A DNA stretch of 14,705 nt from an uncultured Selenomonadales bacterium (lineage in GTDB: Bacteria > Bacillota > Negativicutes > Selenomonadales > Selenomonadaceae): the NCBI GenBank assembly GCA_937915725.1, contig CALGGV010000345.1, forward strand, positions 1-14,705, read 5' to 3'. How positions within the stretch are numbered: position 1 is the first letter of the stretch; each line of letters starts with the position of its first letter. The notes beneath the pieces are model-generated. The model saw only the letters and a list, made by a program, of their open reading frames with translations, was not told the DNA's origin and did not search any database. Both the position numbers and the translations under genes were made by a program. Of the stretch, positions 1-6,125 are shown in pieces.

Positions 1-5
1 ATTTT

Positions 6-191
6 TCAGCTTGCAACTTTTTCAGCTTTTTTTCGGCGAAGTCGCGCAGGTTTAAATTTTTTCAATTCTTCCTTTGAAATTGGCGGAATATCGCTAAAAT
101 CTATTTCGTTATCTGGAAGTTGTCGAATTGCCTTTATTCTATTAAATTGTTCTTCACTGACCTTTACTCCATTAATAATCAAATTGTTCAT
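6..191 (-). CDS. brnA: BrnA-like antitoxin, short form
   Basis: Protein of 61 residues encoded directly after a BrnT-like toxin on the same strand. In known BrnTA modules the antitoxin binds and neutralises the BrnT ribonuclease and represses the operon. Residues about 29-45 (EIDFSDIPPISKEELKK) match the acidic DxDxSDIPxxxxEEL segment typical of BrnA-family proteins, and the tail (ARLRRKK) is basic. The ATG overlaps the 3' end of the toxin gene by 20 bases, and a GAGGTGA ribosome binding site inside the toxin gene lies about 11 bases upstream, so translation is probably coupled. BrnA proteins usually continue into a ribbon-helix-helix DNA-binding domain. This one stops just after the basic tail, only 5 bases from the window edge, so it may be truncated or a short variant. 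The assignment rests on this motif and the neighbour. Confidence 0.72.
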   Translation of the reverse strand: MNNLIINGVKVSEEQFNRIKAIRQLPDNEIDFSDIPPISKEELKKFKPARLRRKKAEKVAS

Positions 192-483
192 AATATCTAT
201 TCACCTCATCTTTAGTAGCAGTTCGCGCTGAAATAATTCTGTTTAAATCGCCGCGTTCAGTATAAATTACCGTCAAAATTTTATCAACTCTGCCGATAAT
301 TTTTATTCTGTCTTCGTTGTCACTGTGAATTTCATCATAATCATCAATTAAATTTTCATCAAAAAATACCAACGCTGCATCTTCAAAATGAATTTTATGT
401 TTCTTGTAATTTATTTCGGCTTTTTCAGAATCCCAAACAAATTTGTATTCGCCAAGTTCAAAAGTTACATCCAAATTAATCAC
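172..483 (-). CDS. brnT: BrnT family toxin (DUF497), putative ribonuclease
   Basis: Protein of about 100-103 residues with the BrnT/DUF497 pattern: YKFVWDSEKAEINYKKHKI near residues 13-31, FEDAALVFFDE near 33-43, then HSDNEDRIKIIG and an ERGDLNRIISARTATKDE block near the C-terminus. Family members are small ribonucleases that inhibit translation and are neutralised by BrnA, encoded next on the same strand. The first possible start is GTG at 481-483, preceded in frame by a stop. However, AGGTGA at 480-485 looks like a ribosome binding site for an in-frame TTG at 472-474, which would give 100 residues. The family core starts at about residue 13 either way. Family assignment is firm; the start codon is not. 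Confidence 0.85.
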   Translation of the reverse strand: MINLDVTFELGEYKFVWDSEKAEINYKKHKIHFEDAALVFFDENLIDDYDEIHSDNEDRIKIIGRVDKILTVIYTERGDLNRIISARTATKDEVNRYYEQFDY

Positions 484-490
484 CTAATTT

Positions 491-518
491 ATTTTAACAT
501 AAAAATATTTTTCTGCAA
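491..518 (-). promoter_or_regulatory. possible brnTA promoter
   Basis: Read on the minus strand there is TTGCAG, 16 bases, then TAAAAT, ending 8 bases before the GTG start of brnT. The -10 is good and the -35 weak. Transcription from it would begin almost at the GTG. That fits better with the TTG at 472-474 as the true toxin start, with the AGGTGA as its binding site. This is inference from motif match only. Confidence 0.3.
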
Positions 519-520
519 CA

Positions 521-550
521 AAAAAACTCCGACCAATTCAGCCGGAGTTT
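521..550 (-). terminator. intrinsic terminator of the GH32 gene
   Basis: On the minus strand an 8-bp stem (AAACTCCG with CGGAGTTT, 524-531 and 543-550) closes an 11-base loop and continues into an unbroken run of T. It lies 24 bases after the stop of the sucrose-6-phosphate hydrolase gene. It separates that gene from brnTA downstream on the same strand. Confidence 0.85.
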
Positions 551-573
551 AATTTTTTATTGTGGAAAAAATA

Positions 574-2028
574 TTAATCAATGACAGGTTGCGGAATACC
601 GACGCCCAATTCATAAAATTTCAAGCTGTCAATTTTGAACGCGCCGTCTTTTGGTACAAAGATAATATCAGTTGAATCTGCGCGAGGGTAAATTCTGGAA
701 GTCATAACCTTTTCGCCATCATTAATAAAAATTTCAACCAACGAACGGTCAAGGAAAATTTGAAGTTTCATTTTATCGGCGGCAGGAACGGGGCATTCAC
801 GTTCGCCGTCGCCGCCCGCGCCCGCGTCATCACGATTAAATTTGAAAAGTTCCAACGCCTTATTGTATGAAAGGACAGTTTTTTGAGTTTTATCTTTGGA
901 GGCGCGCAGGTAAATTTCAAATTCTTTAGTTTCTGTTAAATCAATTTCCAAAACTAATTCGCCGCTGTCTCCGCTTACGCCGTCAAATTTCATTGGCTTG
1001 TAAAAACTTTTATCTTCGTAGGAAATTTCGGCAGTGCGCAATTTTTCCAATTCCTTAACCGGCGTGGTAATAACTTTGCCGTTTTTGACGTGAATTTCAC
1101 GCGGTACAGACATCATACCTGCCCAGCCGTCTTCTTGTTCCGGCATTATGTTGTACCACATATCAGCCCAGCCAATCATAAGCGTGCGCCCGTCGGGAGC
1201 CTCAGTAATTTGCGGCGCGTAAAAGTCAAAGCCGTAGTCCAAAAGTTCAAATTTGCCGTGAATGTAAATTCCTTTTTCGTAGTCAACCCTTCCCATGAAA
1301 TAGCCGGATTGAAATACATTCATATATTTGTTAAGCTCGCGTTTAATACCTTGCGGCGAAATAATTAAAATATCGTGCCCTTCAATATTGGCGAAGTTGG
1401 GGCATTCCCACATAAAACCTTCATTGCCTTCAGCACGCGCCATAATATTTTTGTAGTCCCATTTAAGCAAGTCGTCAGATTCAAAAAGCACAATTTGCCC
1501 TGTCAATCTGTCGGGCGTGCGTGAACCGACAACCATATAATATTTGTCATTTTCTTCATTTTTCCAAACTTTTGGATCCCTAAAATCGCCGACGTGAATT
1601 TGTTCATCTTCAGGAGCTACTGCAACAGGATTTTCAGGAATTTTGGCAAAGTGTACGCCGTCTTCACTAATTGCAATATTTTGAGTTTGTCTAAAACCTT
1701 CAGGAATTTCCGGAGTGTCTCTGTGTCCGGTGTAAACAAGATAAAGTTTGCCGTCATTTTCAATCGCACTGCCGCTGAAACAACCGTTGCGATCATAATC
1801 TTCAGTCGGCGCAAGTGCAATAGGTAAATGGTTCCAATGTATTAAATCTTCGCTGACAACGTGTCCCCAGTGCATTGGTCCCCATTGCGCGGTATGCGGA
1901 TGGTACTGATAAAACAAATGATATTCGCCTTTATAGTAGCAAAAACCGTTGGGGTCGTTAATCCAGCCGCCGGGCGACGCAATGTGATATTTGGGATAAT
2001 ATTTTGTATTAGTTATTCTCAAAGCCAT
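574..2028 (-). CDS. scrB: sucrose-6-phosphate hydrolase / beta-fructofuranosidase (GH32)
   Basis: Intracellular glycoside hydrolase family 32 enzyme of 484 residues that cleaves the fructosyl bond of sucrose or, more likely, sucrose-6-phosphate delivered by a PTS. The three catalytic motifs are visible: WINDPNG with nucleophile Asp25, RDP at 150-152 (transition-state stabiliser), and the EC motif with acid/base Glu208 in MWECPNF. A five-bladed beta-propeller is followed by a C-terminal beta-sandwich from about residue 330. There is no signal peptide, as expected for a cytosolic enzyme. The ATG ending at 2028 is chosen because GGAGG lies 8 bases upstream; an in-frame TTG 15 bases further out would overlap that site. 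No PTS transporter, fructokinase or LacI-type regulator is adjacent, so the gene seems to stand alone. The alternative symbol is sacA. Activity on longer fructans cannot be excluded. Confidence 0.93.
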   Translation of the reverse strand: MALRITNTKYYPKYHIASPGGWINDPNGFCYYKGEYHLFYQYHPHTAQWGPMHWGHVVSEDLIHWNHLPIALAPTEDYDRNGCFSGSAIENDGKLYLVYTGHRDTPEIPEGFRQTQNIAISEDGVHFAKIPENPVAVAPEDEQIHVGDFRDPKVWKNEENDKYYMVVGSRTPDRLTGQIVLFESDDLLKWDYKNIMARAEGNEGFMWECPNFANIEGHDILIISPQGIKRELNKYMNVFQSGYFMGRVDYEKGIYIHGKFELLDYGFDFYAPQITEAPDGRTLMIGWADMWYNIMPEQEDGWAGMMSVPREIHVKNGKVITTPVKELEKLRTAEISYEDKSFYKPMKFDGVSGDSGELVLEIDLTETKEFEIYLRASKDKTQKTVLSYNKALELFKFNRDDAGAGGDGERECPVPAADKMKLQIFLDRSLVEIFINDGEKVMTSRIYPRADSTDIIFVPKDGAFKIDSLKFYELGVGIPQPVID

Positions 2029-2074
2029 TAAATTAACCTCCAAAAAATTTTTTACAAAATCTTATTCGACGCCC

Positions 2075-2103
2075 TGTAAAATATTCCCTTCATTTATTTT
2101 ACA
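2075..2103. promoter_or_regulatory. gapped palindrome, candidate operator for scrB
   Basis: TGTAAAATA (2075-2083) and its exact reverse complement TATTTTACA (2095-2103) are separated by 11 bases, so the half-site centres are 20 bp apart, about two helical turns. The site lies 47-75 bases upstream of the scrB start, where a promoter would be expected. A repressor or activator dimer is a natural reading. It does not fit the catabolite-control (cre) consensus. The regulator is unknown. Confidence 0.5.
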
Positions 2104-2131
2104 TAAAAAATAATCAGCAACGCCACAAAAA

Positions 2132-2333
2132 TTCCGGCAAATAAAAAAACAAATTTAAGCCGCCTTCAAAAACTTTTTGGTAATAAAGGTGAAAAAGTTT
2201 GAAAGTGCATTCACGTTGAAATTTCAGCCCGTTTTGGGCTTTTTAATTAAAACAAAACTTCACACATTATAAAAAGTTCTCCCAAAATCTAAAATCTTGA
2301 CTTTTTGTCGCAAAGGAATTATCAAAATCTTAA
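2132..2333 (+). repeat. tandem direct repeat, copy 1 (non-coding)
   Basis: Copy 1 of a duplicated segment of about 200 bp, offset 220-227 bp from copy 2. In order it contains CCGGCAAAT, the block TTTAAGCCGCCTTCAAAAA (from about 2153), a TAATAAA element, a GAAATTTCAGCCCGTTTTG segment with a small hairpin, an ACATTATAAAAAGTTCT segment, and TTGACT-17-TATCAA at 2297-2325. No credible coding frame is present. The last element resembles the groES promoter of copy 2 but with a poorer -10 (TATCAA instead of TATCAT). Confidence 0.85.
2226..2244 (+). terminator. weak terminator-like hairpin in repeat copy 1
   Basis: AGCCC (2226-2230), loop GTTTT, GGGCT (2236-2240), then TTTT. This is a 5-bp GC-rich stem followed by a short U-tract. 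The same place in copy 2 (2449-2463) reads AGCCC-GTTTT-GAGCT, with a mismatch. It could attenuate transcription entering from upstream, but the stem is too short for confidence. Confidence 0.35.
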
Positions 2334-2346
2334 ATTTGCAAACATT

Positions 2347-2552
2347 CTCCGGCAAATTCAAAAAAAAATTAAATTTAAGCCGCCTTCAAAAAATTTTTAG
2401 TATAAAGTATTATAAAAACTTTTGAAAGTGAGTTTACGTAGAAATTTCAGCCCGTTTTGAGCTTTTTAATTAAAATAAAACTTAGAAAACACATTATAAA
2501 AAGTTCTTCCAAAATCTAAAATCTTGACTTTTTGTCGAAAAGGAATTATCAT
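2347..2552 (+). repeat. tandem direct repeat, copy 2, groES upstream region
   Basis: Diverged second copy of the preceding segment with the same elements in the same order, differing by scattered substitutions and small indels. It ends in the likely groES promoter. Its hairpin has one arm changed (GAGCT for GGGCT), which breaks a base pair. The copies read as a duplicated regulatory leader rather than an insertion sequence: there are no transposase fragments and no terminal inverted repeats. Confidence 0.85.
2524..2552 (+). promoter_or_regulatory. groESL promoter (sigma-A type)
   Basis: TTGACT (2524-2529), a spacer of exactly 17 bases, and TATCAT (2547-2552), each one mismatch from the housekeeping consensus. 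Transcription would start near 2559, giving a leader of about 48 bases before groES. No CIRCE operator (TTAGCACTC-N9-GAGTGCTAA) for the HrcA repressor is visible around it. Confidence 0.72.
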
Positions 2553-2606
2553 ATAGCAGTTGTCAGCAAGCAAGCTGAATTGTAACCATTTGGGAGGCAA
2601 GATAAT

Positions 2607-2888
2607 ATGATTAAACCACTCGGAGACAGAGTTGTAATTGAAGTCGCTGAAGTCGAACTCAAGACTAAAAGCGGTATTATAATGCCGGAGACTTCAAAGG
2701 AAAAACCGCAAAAAGGTAAAGTTGTTGCAGTCGGTACCGGTAAACTTCTTGATAATGGTACTCGCGCAGTTCCTGAAGTTGAAGTCGGACAAGACGTACT
2801 TTTTAATAAATACGCGGGCAGCGAAGTCAAAGTGGACGATAAAGAATATTTGGTAATTCGTGAAAGCGATATTTTGGCAATTCTTTAA
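2607..2888 (+). CDS. groES: co-chaperonin GroES (Hsp10)
   Basis: Protein of 93 residues, normal Hsp10 length. It forms the heptameric lid that closes the GroEL folding chamber in the cytosol. It begins with IKPLGDRVVIE, typical of the family. The mobile loop that docks on GroEL (about residues 16-32, including SGIIMP) is followed by GKVVAVGTG, GQDVLFNKYAG and a C-terminal EYLVIRESDILAIL. A GGGAGG ribosome binding site lies about 9 bases before the ATG. It is the first gene of the groESL operon, with groEL 99 bases downstream. Confidence 0.98.
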   Translation: MIKPLGDRVVIEVAEVELKTKSGIIMPETSKEKPQKGKVVAVGTGKLLDNGTRAVPEVEVGQDVLFNKYAGSEVKVDDKEYLVIRESDILAIL

Positions 2889-2962
2889 TTAAGGATTAAG
2901 AATTAAGGGCTAAGGGCTAAGGGAAAATCCCTAGTCCTTAATCCTTAGCCCCTAGTCCTTAA
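2889..2962 (+). repeat. heptad repeat array forming a long hairpin between groES and groEL
   Basis: Directly after the groES stop come five 7-base units of the type TTAAGGG/CTAAGGG (2889-2923). A few bases follow, then five units in inverse orientation of the type TCCTTAR (2928-2962). The two halves are imperfect inverted repeats, so the transcript could fold into a stem of about 35 bp with a 3-base loop, with a few mismatches and G-U pairs. No U-tract follows, so it is not a classical terminator. It may mark an RNA processing point or tune the groES:groEL ratio. Confidence 0.75.
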
Positions 2963-2987
2963 ATTTCGACGAAGGAGAAATTTTTAT

Positions 2988-4604
2988 ATGGCAAAAGAAA
3001 TTTTGTTTAATGAAGACGCCCGCCGCGCTCTTAGCCGTGGCGTTGACGCTCTTGCTAATGCTGTAAAAGTTACACTTGGTCCAAAAGGACGCAATGTTGT
3101 TTTAGAAAAAAAATTCGGCGCACCTTCAATTACTAATGACGGCGTAACCATCGCTAAAGAAATTGAACTTGAAGATCATTTTGAAAATATGGGCGCGCAA
3201 CTCGTCAAAGAAGTTGCAACCAAAACAAATGACGTTGCCGGCGACGGTACAACTACTGCTACTCTCCTCGCACAGGCTATTGTTCGTGAAGGTATGAAAA
3301 ATGTTGCAGCCGGCGCAAATCCTATGATTATTAAAAAAGGTATTGAGGCGGCTGTTAAAAAACTTGTTGAAGAAATTAAAAATTCTGCACAAAAAGTCGA
3401 AGGCAAAGACGCTATTGCACAGGTTGCCGCTATTTCTTCCGGCGATGATGAAATTGGACAACTTATCGCAGATGCAATGGAAAAAGTCGGCAAAGACGGC
3501 GTTATTACCGTTGAAGAATCCAAAACCATGACAACCAATATGACGGTTGTTGAAGGTATGCAATTCGACAAAGGCTACATTTCCCCGTACATGGTTACTG
3601 ACGCAGACAAAATGGAGGCTGTCCTTGACGACCCGTACATTTTGATAACTGATAGAAAAGTTTCTTCAATCGCTGACATTATGCCTATCCTTGAACAAAT
3701 TGTAAAACAGGGCAGACCGCTTGCAATTATCGCTGAAGATGTTGACGGCGAGGCACTTGCAACAATCGTTGTAAATAAACTTCGCGGCACATTTAAAGCA
3801 CTTGCAGTTAAAGCTCCGGGATTTGGTGACAGAAGAAAAGCTAACCTTGAAGATATTGCAATTCTTACCGGCGGGCAAGTTATCAGTGAAGAAGTTGGAC
3901 GCAAACTTGAAAGCGTAACTTTTGCAGATTTAGGCACAGCGCGTCAAATTCGCTCCACTAAAGAAGAAACTACCATTGTTGACGGCGCGGGCGATAAAAA
4001 TGATATTGCGGCGCGTGTTGCTCAAATTAAAAAACAAATTGCTGAATCCACAAGTGATTTTGATAAAGAAAAACTTCATGAACGCCTTGCAAAATTGGCG
4101 GGCGGCGTAGCAGTCATTGAAATTGGCGCGGCTACTGAAGTTGAAATGAAAGAAAAGAAACTCCGCATTGAAGACGCCCTCAACGCTACTCGCGCAGCTG
4201 TTGAAGAAGGTATTGTTGCAGGCGGCGGCACAACCTTTATTGATATTCTTCCTGCGCTTGACGAAATTAAACTTGAAGGCGATGCAAAAGTTGGCGTTGA
4301 AATTGTAAAACGCGCTATTGAAGAACCTGTTCGCCAAATTGCGACTAATGCAGGACAAGAAGGCAGCGTTGTTGTTGACGCAGTTAAAAAATCTGATAAA
4401 GGCGTTGGATTTAACGCGCTTACAAATGAATATGTTGATATGATTAAAGCCGGTATTGTAGATCCTGCGAAAGTTACACGTTCTGCACTTCAAAACGCGG
4501 CGTCAATCGCAGCTATGGTACTTACTACCGAAACTTTGGTTGCAGATAAACCTGAACCTACTCCTCCACCGCCCCCAATGGGTGGTATGCCCGGTATGAT
4601 GTAA
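2988..4604 (+). CDS. groEL: chaperonin GroEL (Hsp60)
   Basis: Full-length 538-residue chaperonin forming the double-heptamer ATP-dependent folding chamber in the cytosol. Visible motifs are GPKG at 31-34, Asp51 in TNDGVTIAKE, and the nucleotide site VAGDGTTTA with Asp86. The AAVEEGIVAGGGTTF segment contains the conserved GGG of the equatorial domain. The C-terminal tail is GGMPGMM after a proline run. AAGGAG lies about 10 bases before the ATG. It is co-transcribed with groES through the heptad-repeat hairpin. The sequence is intact with nothing missing. Confidence 0.99.
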   Translation: MAKEILFNEDARRALSRGVDALANAVKVTLGPKGRNVVLEKKFGAPSITNDGVTIAKEIELEDHFENMGAQLVKEVATKTNDVAGDGTTTATLLAQAIVREGMKNVAAGANPMIIKKGIEAAVKKLVEEIKNSAQKVEGKDAIAQVAAISSGDDEIGQLIADAMEKVGKDGVITVEESKTMTTNMTVVEGMQFDKGYISPYMVTDADKMEAVLDDPYILITDRKVSSIADIMPILEQIVKQGRPLAIIAEDVDGEALATIVVNKLRGTFKALAVKAPGFGDRRKANLEDIAILTGGQVISEEVGRKLESVTFADLGTARQIRSTKEETTIVDGAGDKNDIAARVAQIKKQIAESTSDFDKEKLHERLAKLAGGVAVIEIGAATEVEMKEKKLRIEDALNATRAAVEEGIVAGGGTTFIDILPALDEIKLEGDAKVGVEIVKRAIEEPVRQIATNAGQEGSVVVDAVKKSDKGVGFNALTNEYVDMIKAGIVDPAKVTRSALQNAASIAAMVLTTETLVADKPEPTPPPPPMGGMPGMM

Positions 4605-4605
4605 T

Positions 4606-4647
4606 TTAAGGGCTAAAGGCTAAGGAATAAGGACTAGGGAATTAGTT
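4606..4647 (+). repeat. heptad repeat array after groEL
   Basis: Six consecutive 7-base units starting one base after the groEL stop: TTAAGGG, CTAAAGG, CTAAGGA, ATAAGGA, CTAGGGA, ATTAGTT. They belong to the same degenerate family as the arrays at 2889-2962 and 8681-8715. The array has no inverse half here and no coding potential. Confidence 0.75.
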
Positions 4648-4665
4648 TCTTAAATAAAAAAAATT

Positions 4666-4696
4666 AACACCTCGATAAATTGTTGAGGTGTTTTTT
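4666..4696. terminator. groESL intrinsic terminator, probably bidirectional
   Basis: AACACCTC (4666-4673) pairs with GAGGTGTT (4685-4692) around an 11-base loop and runs into TTTTTT on the plus strand. An A-run upstream gives a U-tract on the minus strand as well. It could therefore also stop transcripts of the minus-strand XRE gene that read through the ferredoxin gene. The left arm and loop start (AACACCTCGATAAA) resemble the terminator at 8647-8676. Confidence 0.88.
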
Positions 4697-4713
4697 AGTG
4701 CAGGGGTTTTATT

Positions 4714-4902
4714 TTGATTGGATATGACGAAAAAATTTGCGTACGTTGTGGAGCCTGCGCGAGTGAATCAGAAAACGGCGGAATAAAATTGGAGCGCGGC
4801 AAAATTATTATTGACGAAACTAAAATTGAAGATTGGGCGTCAATCGCCGCAATTTGTCCAGTCGGCGCATTGATTTTAAAAAATATTACCTCAAGCGTTT
4901 AA
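4714..4902 (+). CDS. small 4Fe-4S ferredoxin
   Basis: Protein of 62 residues with one cluster-binding set: Cys9, Cys12 and Cys15 in CVRCGAC, and the distal Cys48 in CPVGAL. This is the pattern of monocluster [4Fe-4S] ferredoxins that carry electrons between redox enzymes in anaerobes. The start is a TTG with AGGGG about 7 bases upstream; no in-frame ATG is nearby. It lies just after the groESL terminator and is probably a separate gene. Its last 17 bases overlap the 3' end of the convergent XRE gene. Radical SAM enzymes need low-potential electrons, but no link to those downstream can be shown. Confidence 0.82.
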   Translation: MIGYDEKICVRCGACASESENGGIKLERGKIIIDETKIEDWASIAAICPVGALILKNITSSV

Positions 4903-5299
4903 CTTTTCGTTTTGTGCGCGCACCTACCGAAAAAATTTCTATAAATTGTCCGGCTAAATTTAATTGTTCAGGCGGCAAGCCCTCAAGATTAGTAACAATT
5001 TTTGCTATTGGAGCAGATTTTATCAACGGTTCAACTTTTACAGTTGGCGTATCTACGCCCAATAAAATAAAATCTGTCGTAACGTTTAAAGCCTTTGCAA
5101 GATTTATGATTGTGTTTGAAGTCATACTTTTTTGCCCTGTTTCAATTTCAAATAAAAAGTGCGGCGAAATATCAGCCTCCTCTGACAATTTATCGCGTGT
5201 CTTACCTTGAGCCTCACGGAGCAACCTGATTCTTTTACCTATAGCTATAAAATAATTTTGGTATTTTAAGGAGGTACTTGAAATGTGGGGAATATTCAT
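4886..5299 (-). CDS. XRE-family helix-turn-helix regulator, start uncertain
   Basis: About 137 residues with an N-terminal XRE (Cro/CI-type) DNA-binding domain: IGKRIRLLREAQGKTRDKL, then ADISPHFLFEIETGQKSM and IINLAKALNVTTDFILLG, residues about 20-81 from the ATG chosen here. A C-terminal segment of some 55 residues follows, ending in a basic tail (TKRKVKR). The open frame runs further upstream, but the nearest ATG (5297-5299) has no ribosome binding site. It lies inside the divergent glycohydrolase gene, giving a 17-base head overlap. Family members usually start only a few residues before IGKRIR. Here that point has only ATA codons. The gene may use a rare start, be leaderless, or be decaying. 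Its 3' end overlaps the ferredoxin gene. The target is unknown; autoregulation and control of its neighbour are plausible. Confidence 0.7.
   Translation of the reverse strand: MNIPHISSTSLKYQNYFIAIGKRIRLLREAQGKTRDKLSEEADISPHFLFEIETGQKSMTSNTIINLAKALNVTTDFILLGVDTPTVKVEPLIKSAPIAKIVTNLEGLPPEQLNLAGQFIEIFSVGARTKRKVKRLR
5240..5251 (+). promoter_or_regulatory. palindrome and possible -10 upstream of the glycohydrolase
   Basis: TATAGCTATA (5240-5249) is a perfect 10-bp palindrome overlapping a TATAAA -10-like box at 5246-5251, about 32 bases upstream of the ATG at 5283. The corresponding -35 is weak. The site lies inside the 5' part of the XRE frame. It could be a promoter with an operator for that regulator, but the evidence is motif-level only. 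Confidence 0.3.
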
Positions 5300-6068
5300 T
5301 GGAGACTGCATAGGCTCAAGATTTGAATGGAAAAATATTAAGACCAAAGATTTTGAGTTATTTAACGAAGAATCTTATTTGACTGACGACAGCATTATGA
5401 CATTAGCTATAGCAGAATCAATTTTGTCAGCTGATGGCGATAACAAAAAACTTGCATCATTAGCCGTTGAACATATGCAAAAATTTGGAAAACTTTATCC
5501 AGTCGGTTACGGAACTTATTTTAGAGAATGGCTTGTTGCAGATAACCCTAAACCTTACGGCAGTTTTGGCAACGGCTCGGCAATGCGTGTCAGTCCCTGC
5601 GCCTACGCCGGAAAAAATTTAGACGAAGCGTTAAAAATTGCTGAAATTGTAACTGAAGTCACACATAATCACCCCGAAGGAATTAAAGGAGCTCTGGCAA
5701 CTACGACGGCAATTTTTATGGCGCGTAAAGGCTCTTCAATGAATGAAATATTTGAAACCATTTCTGAAAAATATTACACGTTGAATTTTACTTTGGATGA
5801 AATACGCGCCAATTACAAATTTGATGCAACTTGCCAAGGCTCCGTGCCGCAAGCAATGAAGGCGTTCTTTGAATCAAAAAATTTTGAAGATGCAATTCGC
5901 AACGCCGTTTCGATTGGCGGCGATAGCGATACTATTGCTGCAATAACAGGAAGTATCGCCGGTGCTTATTATGGCGTTCCTGTTGAATTAAAACAAAAGA
6001 TTTTAAGCTATATGGATGATTATCAAAAAGATATTATTAAACGCTTTACAGAAAAATATTTAAATTGA
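5283..6068 (+). CDS. ADP-ribosylglycohydrolase family protein (DraG/ARH-like)
   Basis: Protein of 261 residues, full length for the compact bacterial family. Such enzymes remove ADP-ribose from proteins or other acceptors using two magnesium ions. The metal-binding signatures are visible: GDCIGSRFE (residues 7-15), TDDS (34-37), and IGGDSDT with Asp214, Asp216 and Thr217. GNGSAMRVSP and THNHPEG are further family motifs. The ATG has AAGGAGG 8 bases upstream, a strong start. No ADP-ribosyltransferase partner is in the window, so the substrate is unknown. The RiPP precursor begins 57 bases downstream on the same strand, so co-transcription is possible. The gene overlaps head-on with the XRE regulator. 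Confidence 0.9.
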   Translation: MWGIFIGDCIGSRFEWKNIKTKDFELFNEESYLTDDSIMTLAIAESILSADGDNKKLASLAVEHMQKFGKLYPVGYGTYFREWLVADNPKPYGSFGNGSAMRVSPCAYAGKNLDEALKIAEIVTEVTHNHPEGIKGALATTTAIFMARKGSSMNEIFETISEKYYTLNFTLDEIRANYKFDATCQGSVPQAMKAFFESKNFEDAIRNAVSIGGDSDTIAAITGSIAGAYYGVPVELKQKILSYMDDYQKDIIKRFTEKYLN

Positions 6069-6073
6069 TATAG

Positions 6074-6099
6074 TGCGGGGACTTTTCCGCTTATATAAA
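6074..6099 (+). promoter_or_regulatory. small hairpin plus TATA-like box before the precursor gene
   Basis: GCGGGG (6075-6080) can pair with TTCCGC (6085-6090) around a 4-base loop, using two G-U pairs. It is followed by TTATATAAATAA, with a candidate -10 (TATATA or TATAAA, 6092-6099). The -35 position is poor. It may be a weak terminator for the glycohydrolase followed by the cluster promoter, or just a leader. Confidence 0.25.
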
Positions 6100-6125
6100 T
6101 AACATCAGTTGGGAGGTGATACCTT

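Noticed and set aside
574..2043. TTG start at 2043 for the sucrose-6-phosphate hydrolase
   Set aside because: That TTG overlaps the GGAGG ribosome binding site that serves the ATG ending at 2028; the ATG start gives the normal family N-terminus.
2132..2552. Insertion sequence or remnant
   Set aside because: There are no transposase fragments, terminal inverted repeats or target duplications; the content is promoter-like and tandem.
2889..2962. CRISPR-like array
   Set aside because: The units are 7 bases with no spacers and no cas genes nearby; it is a simple degenerate tandem repeat.
3126..4493. Several long minus-strand frames inside groEL
   Set aside because: They are antisense shadows of a highly conserved gene, with low-complexity Asn/Phe- or Ser-rich translations and no start signals.
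4833..5210. 125-residue plus-strand frame overlapping the XRE gene
   Set aside because: It is antisense to a clear helix-turn-helix protein, has no recognisable domain and no ribosome binding site.
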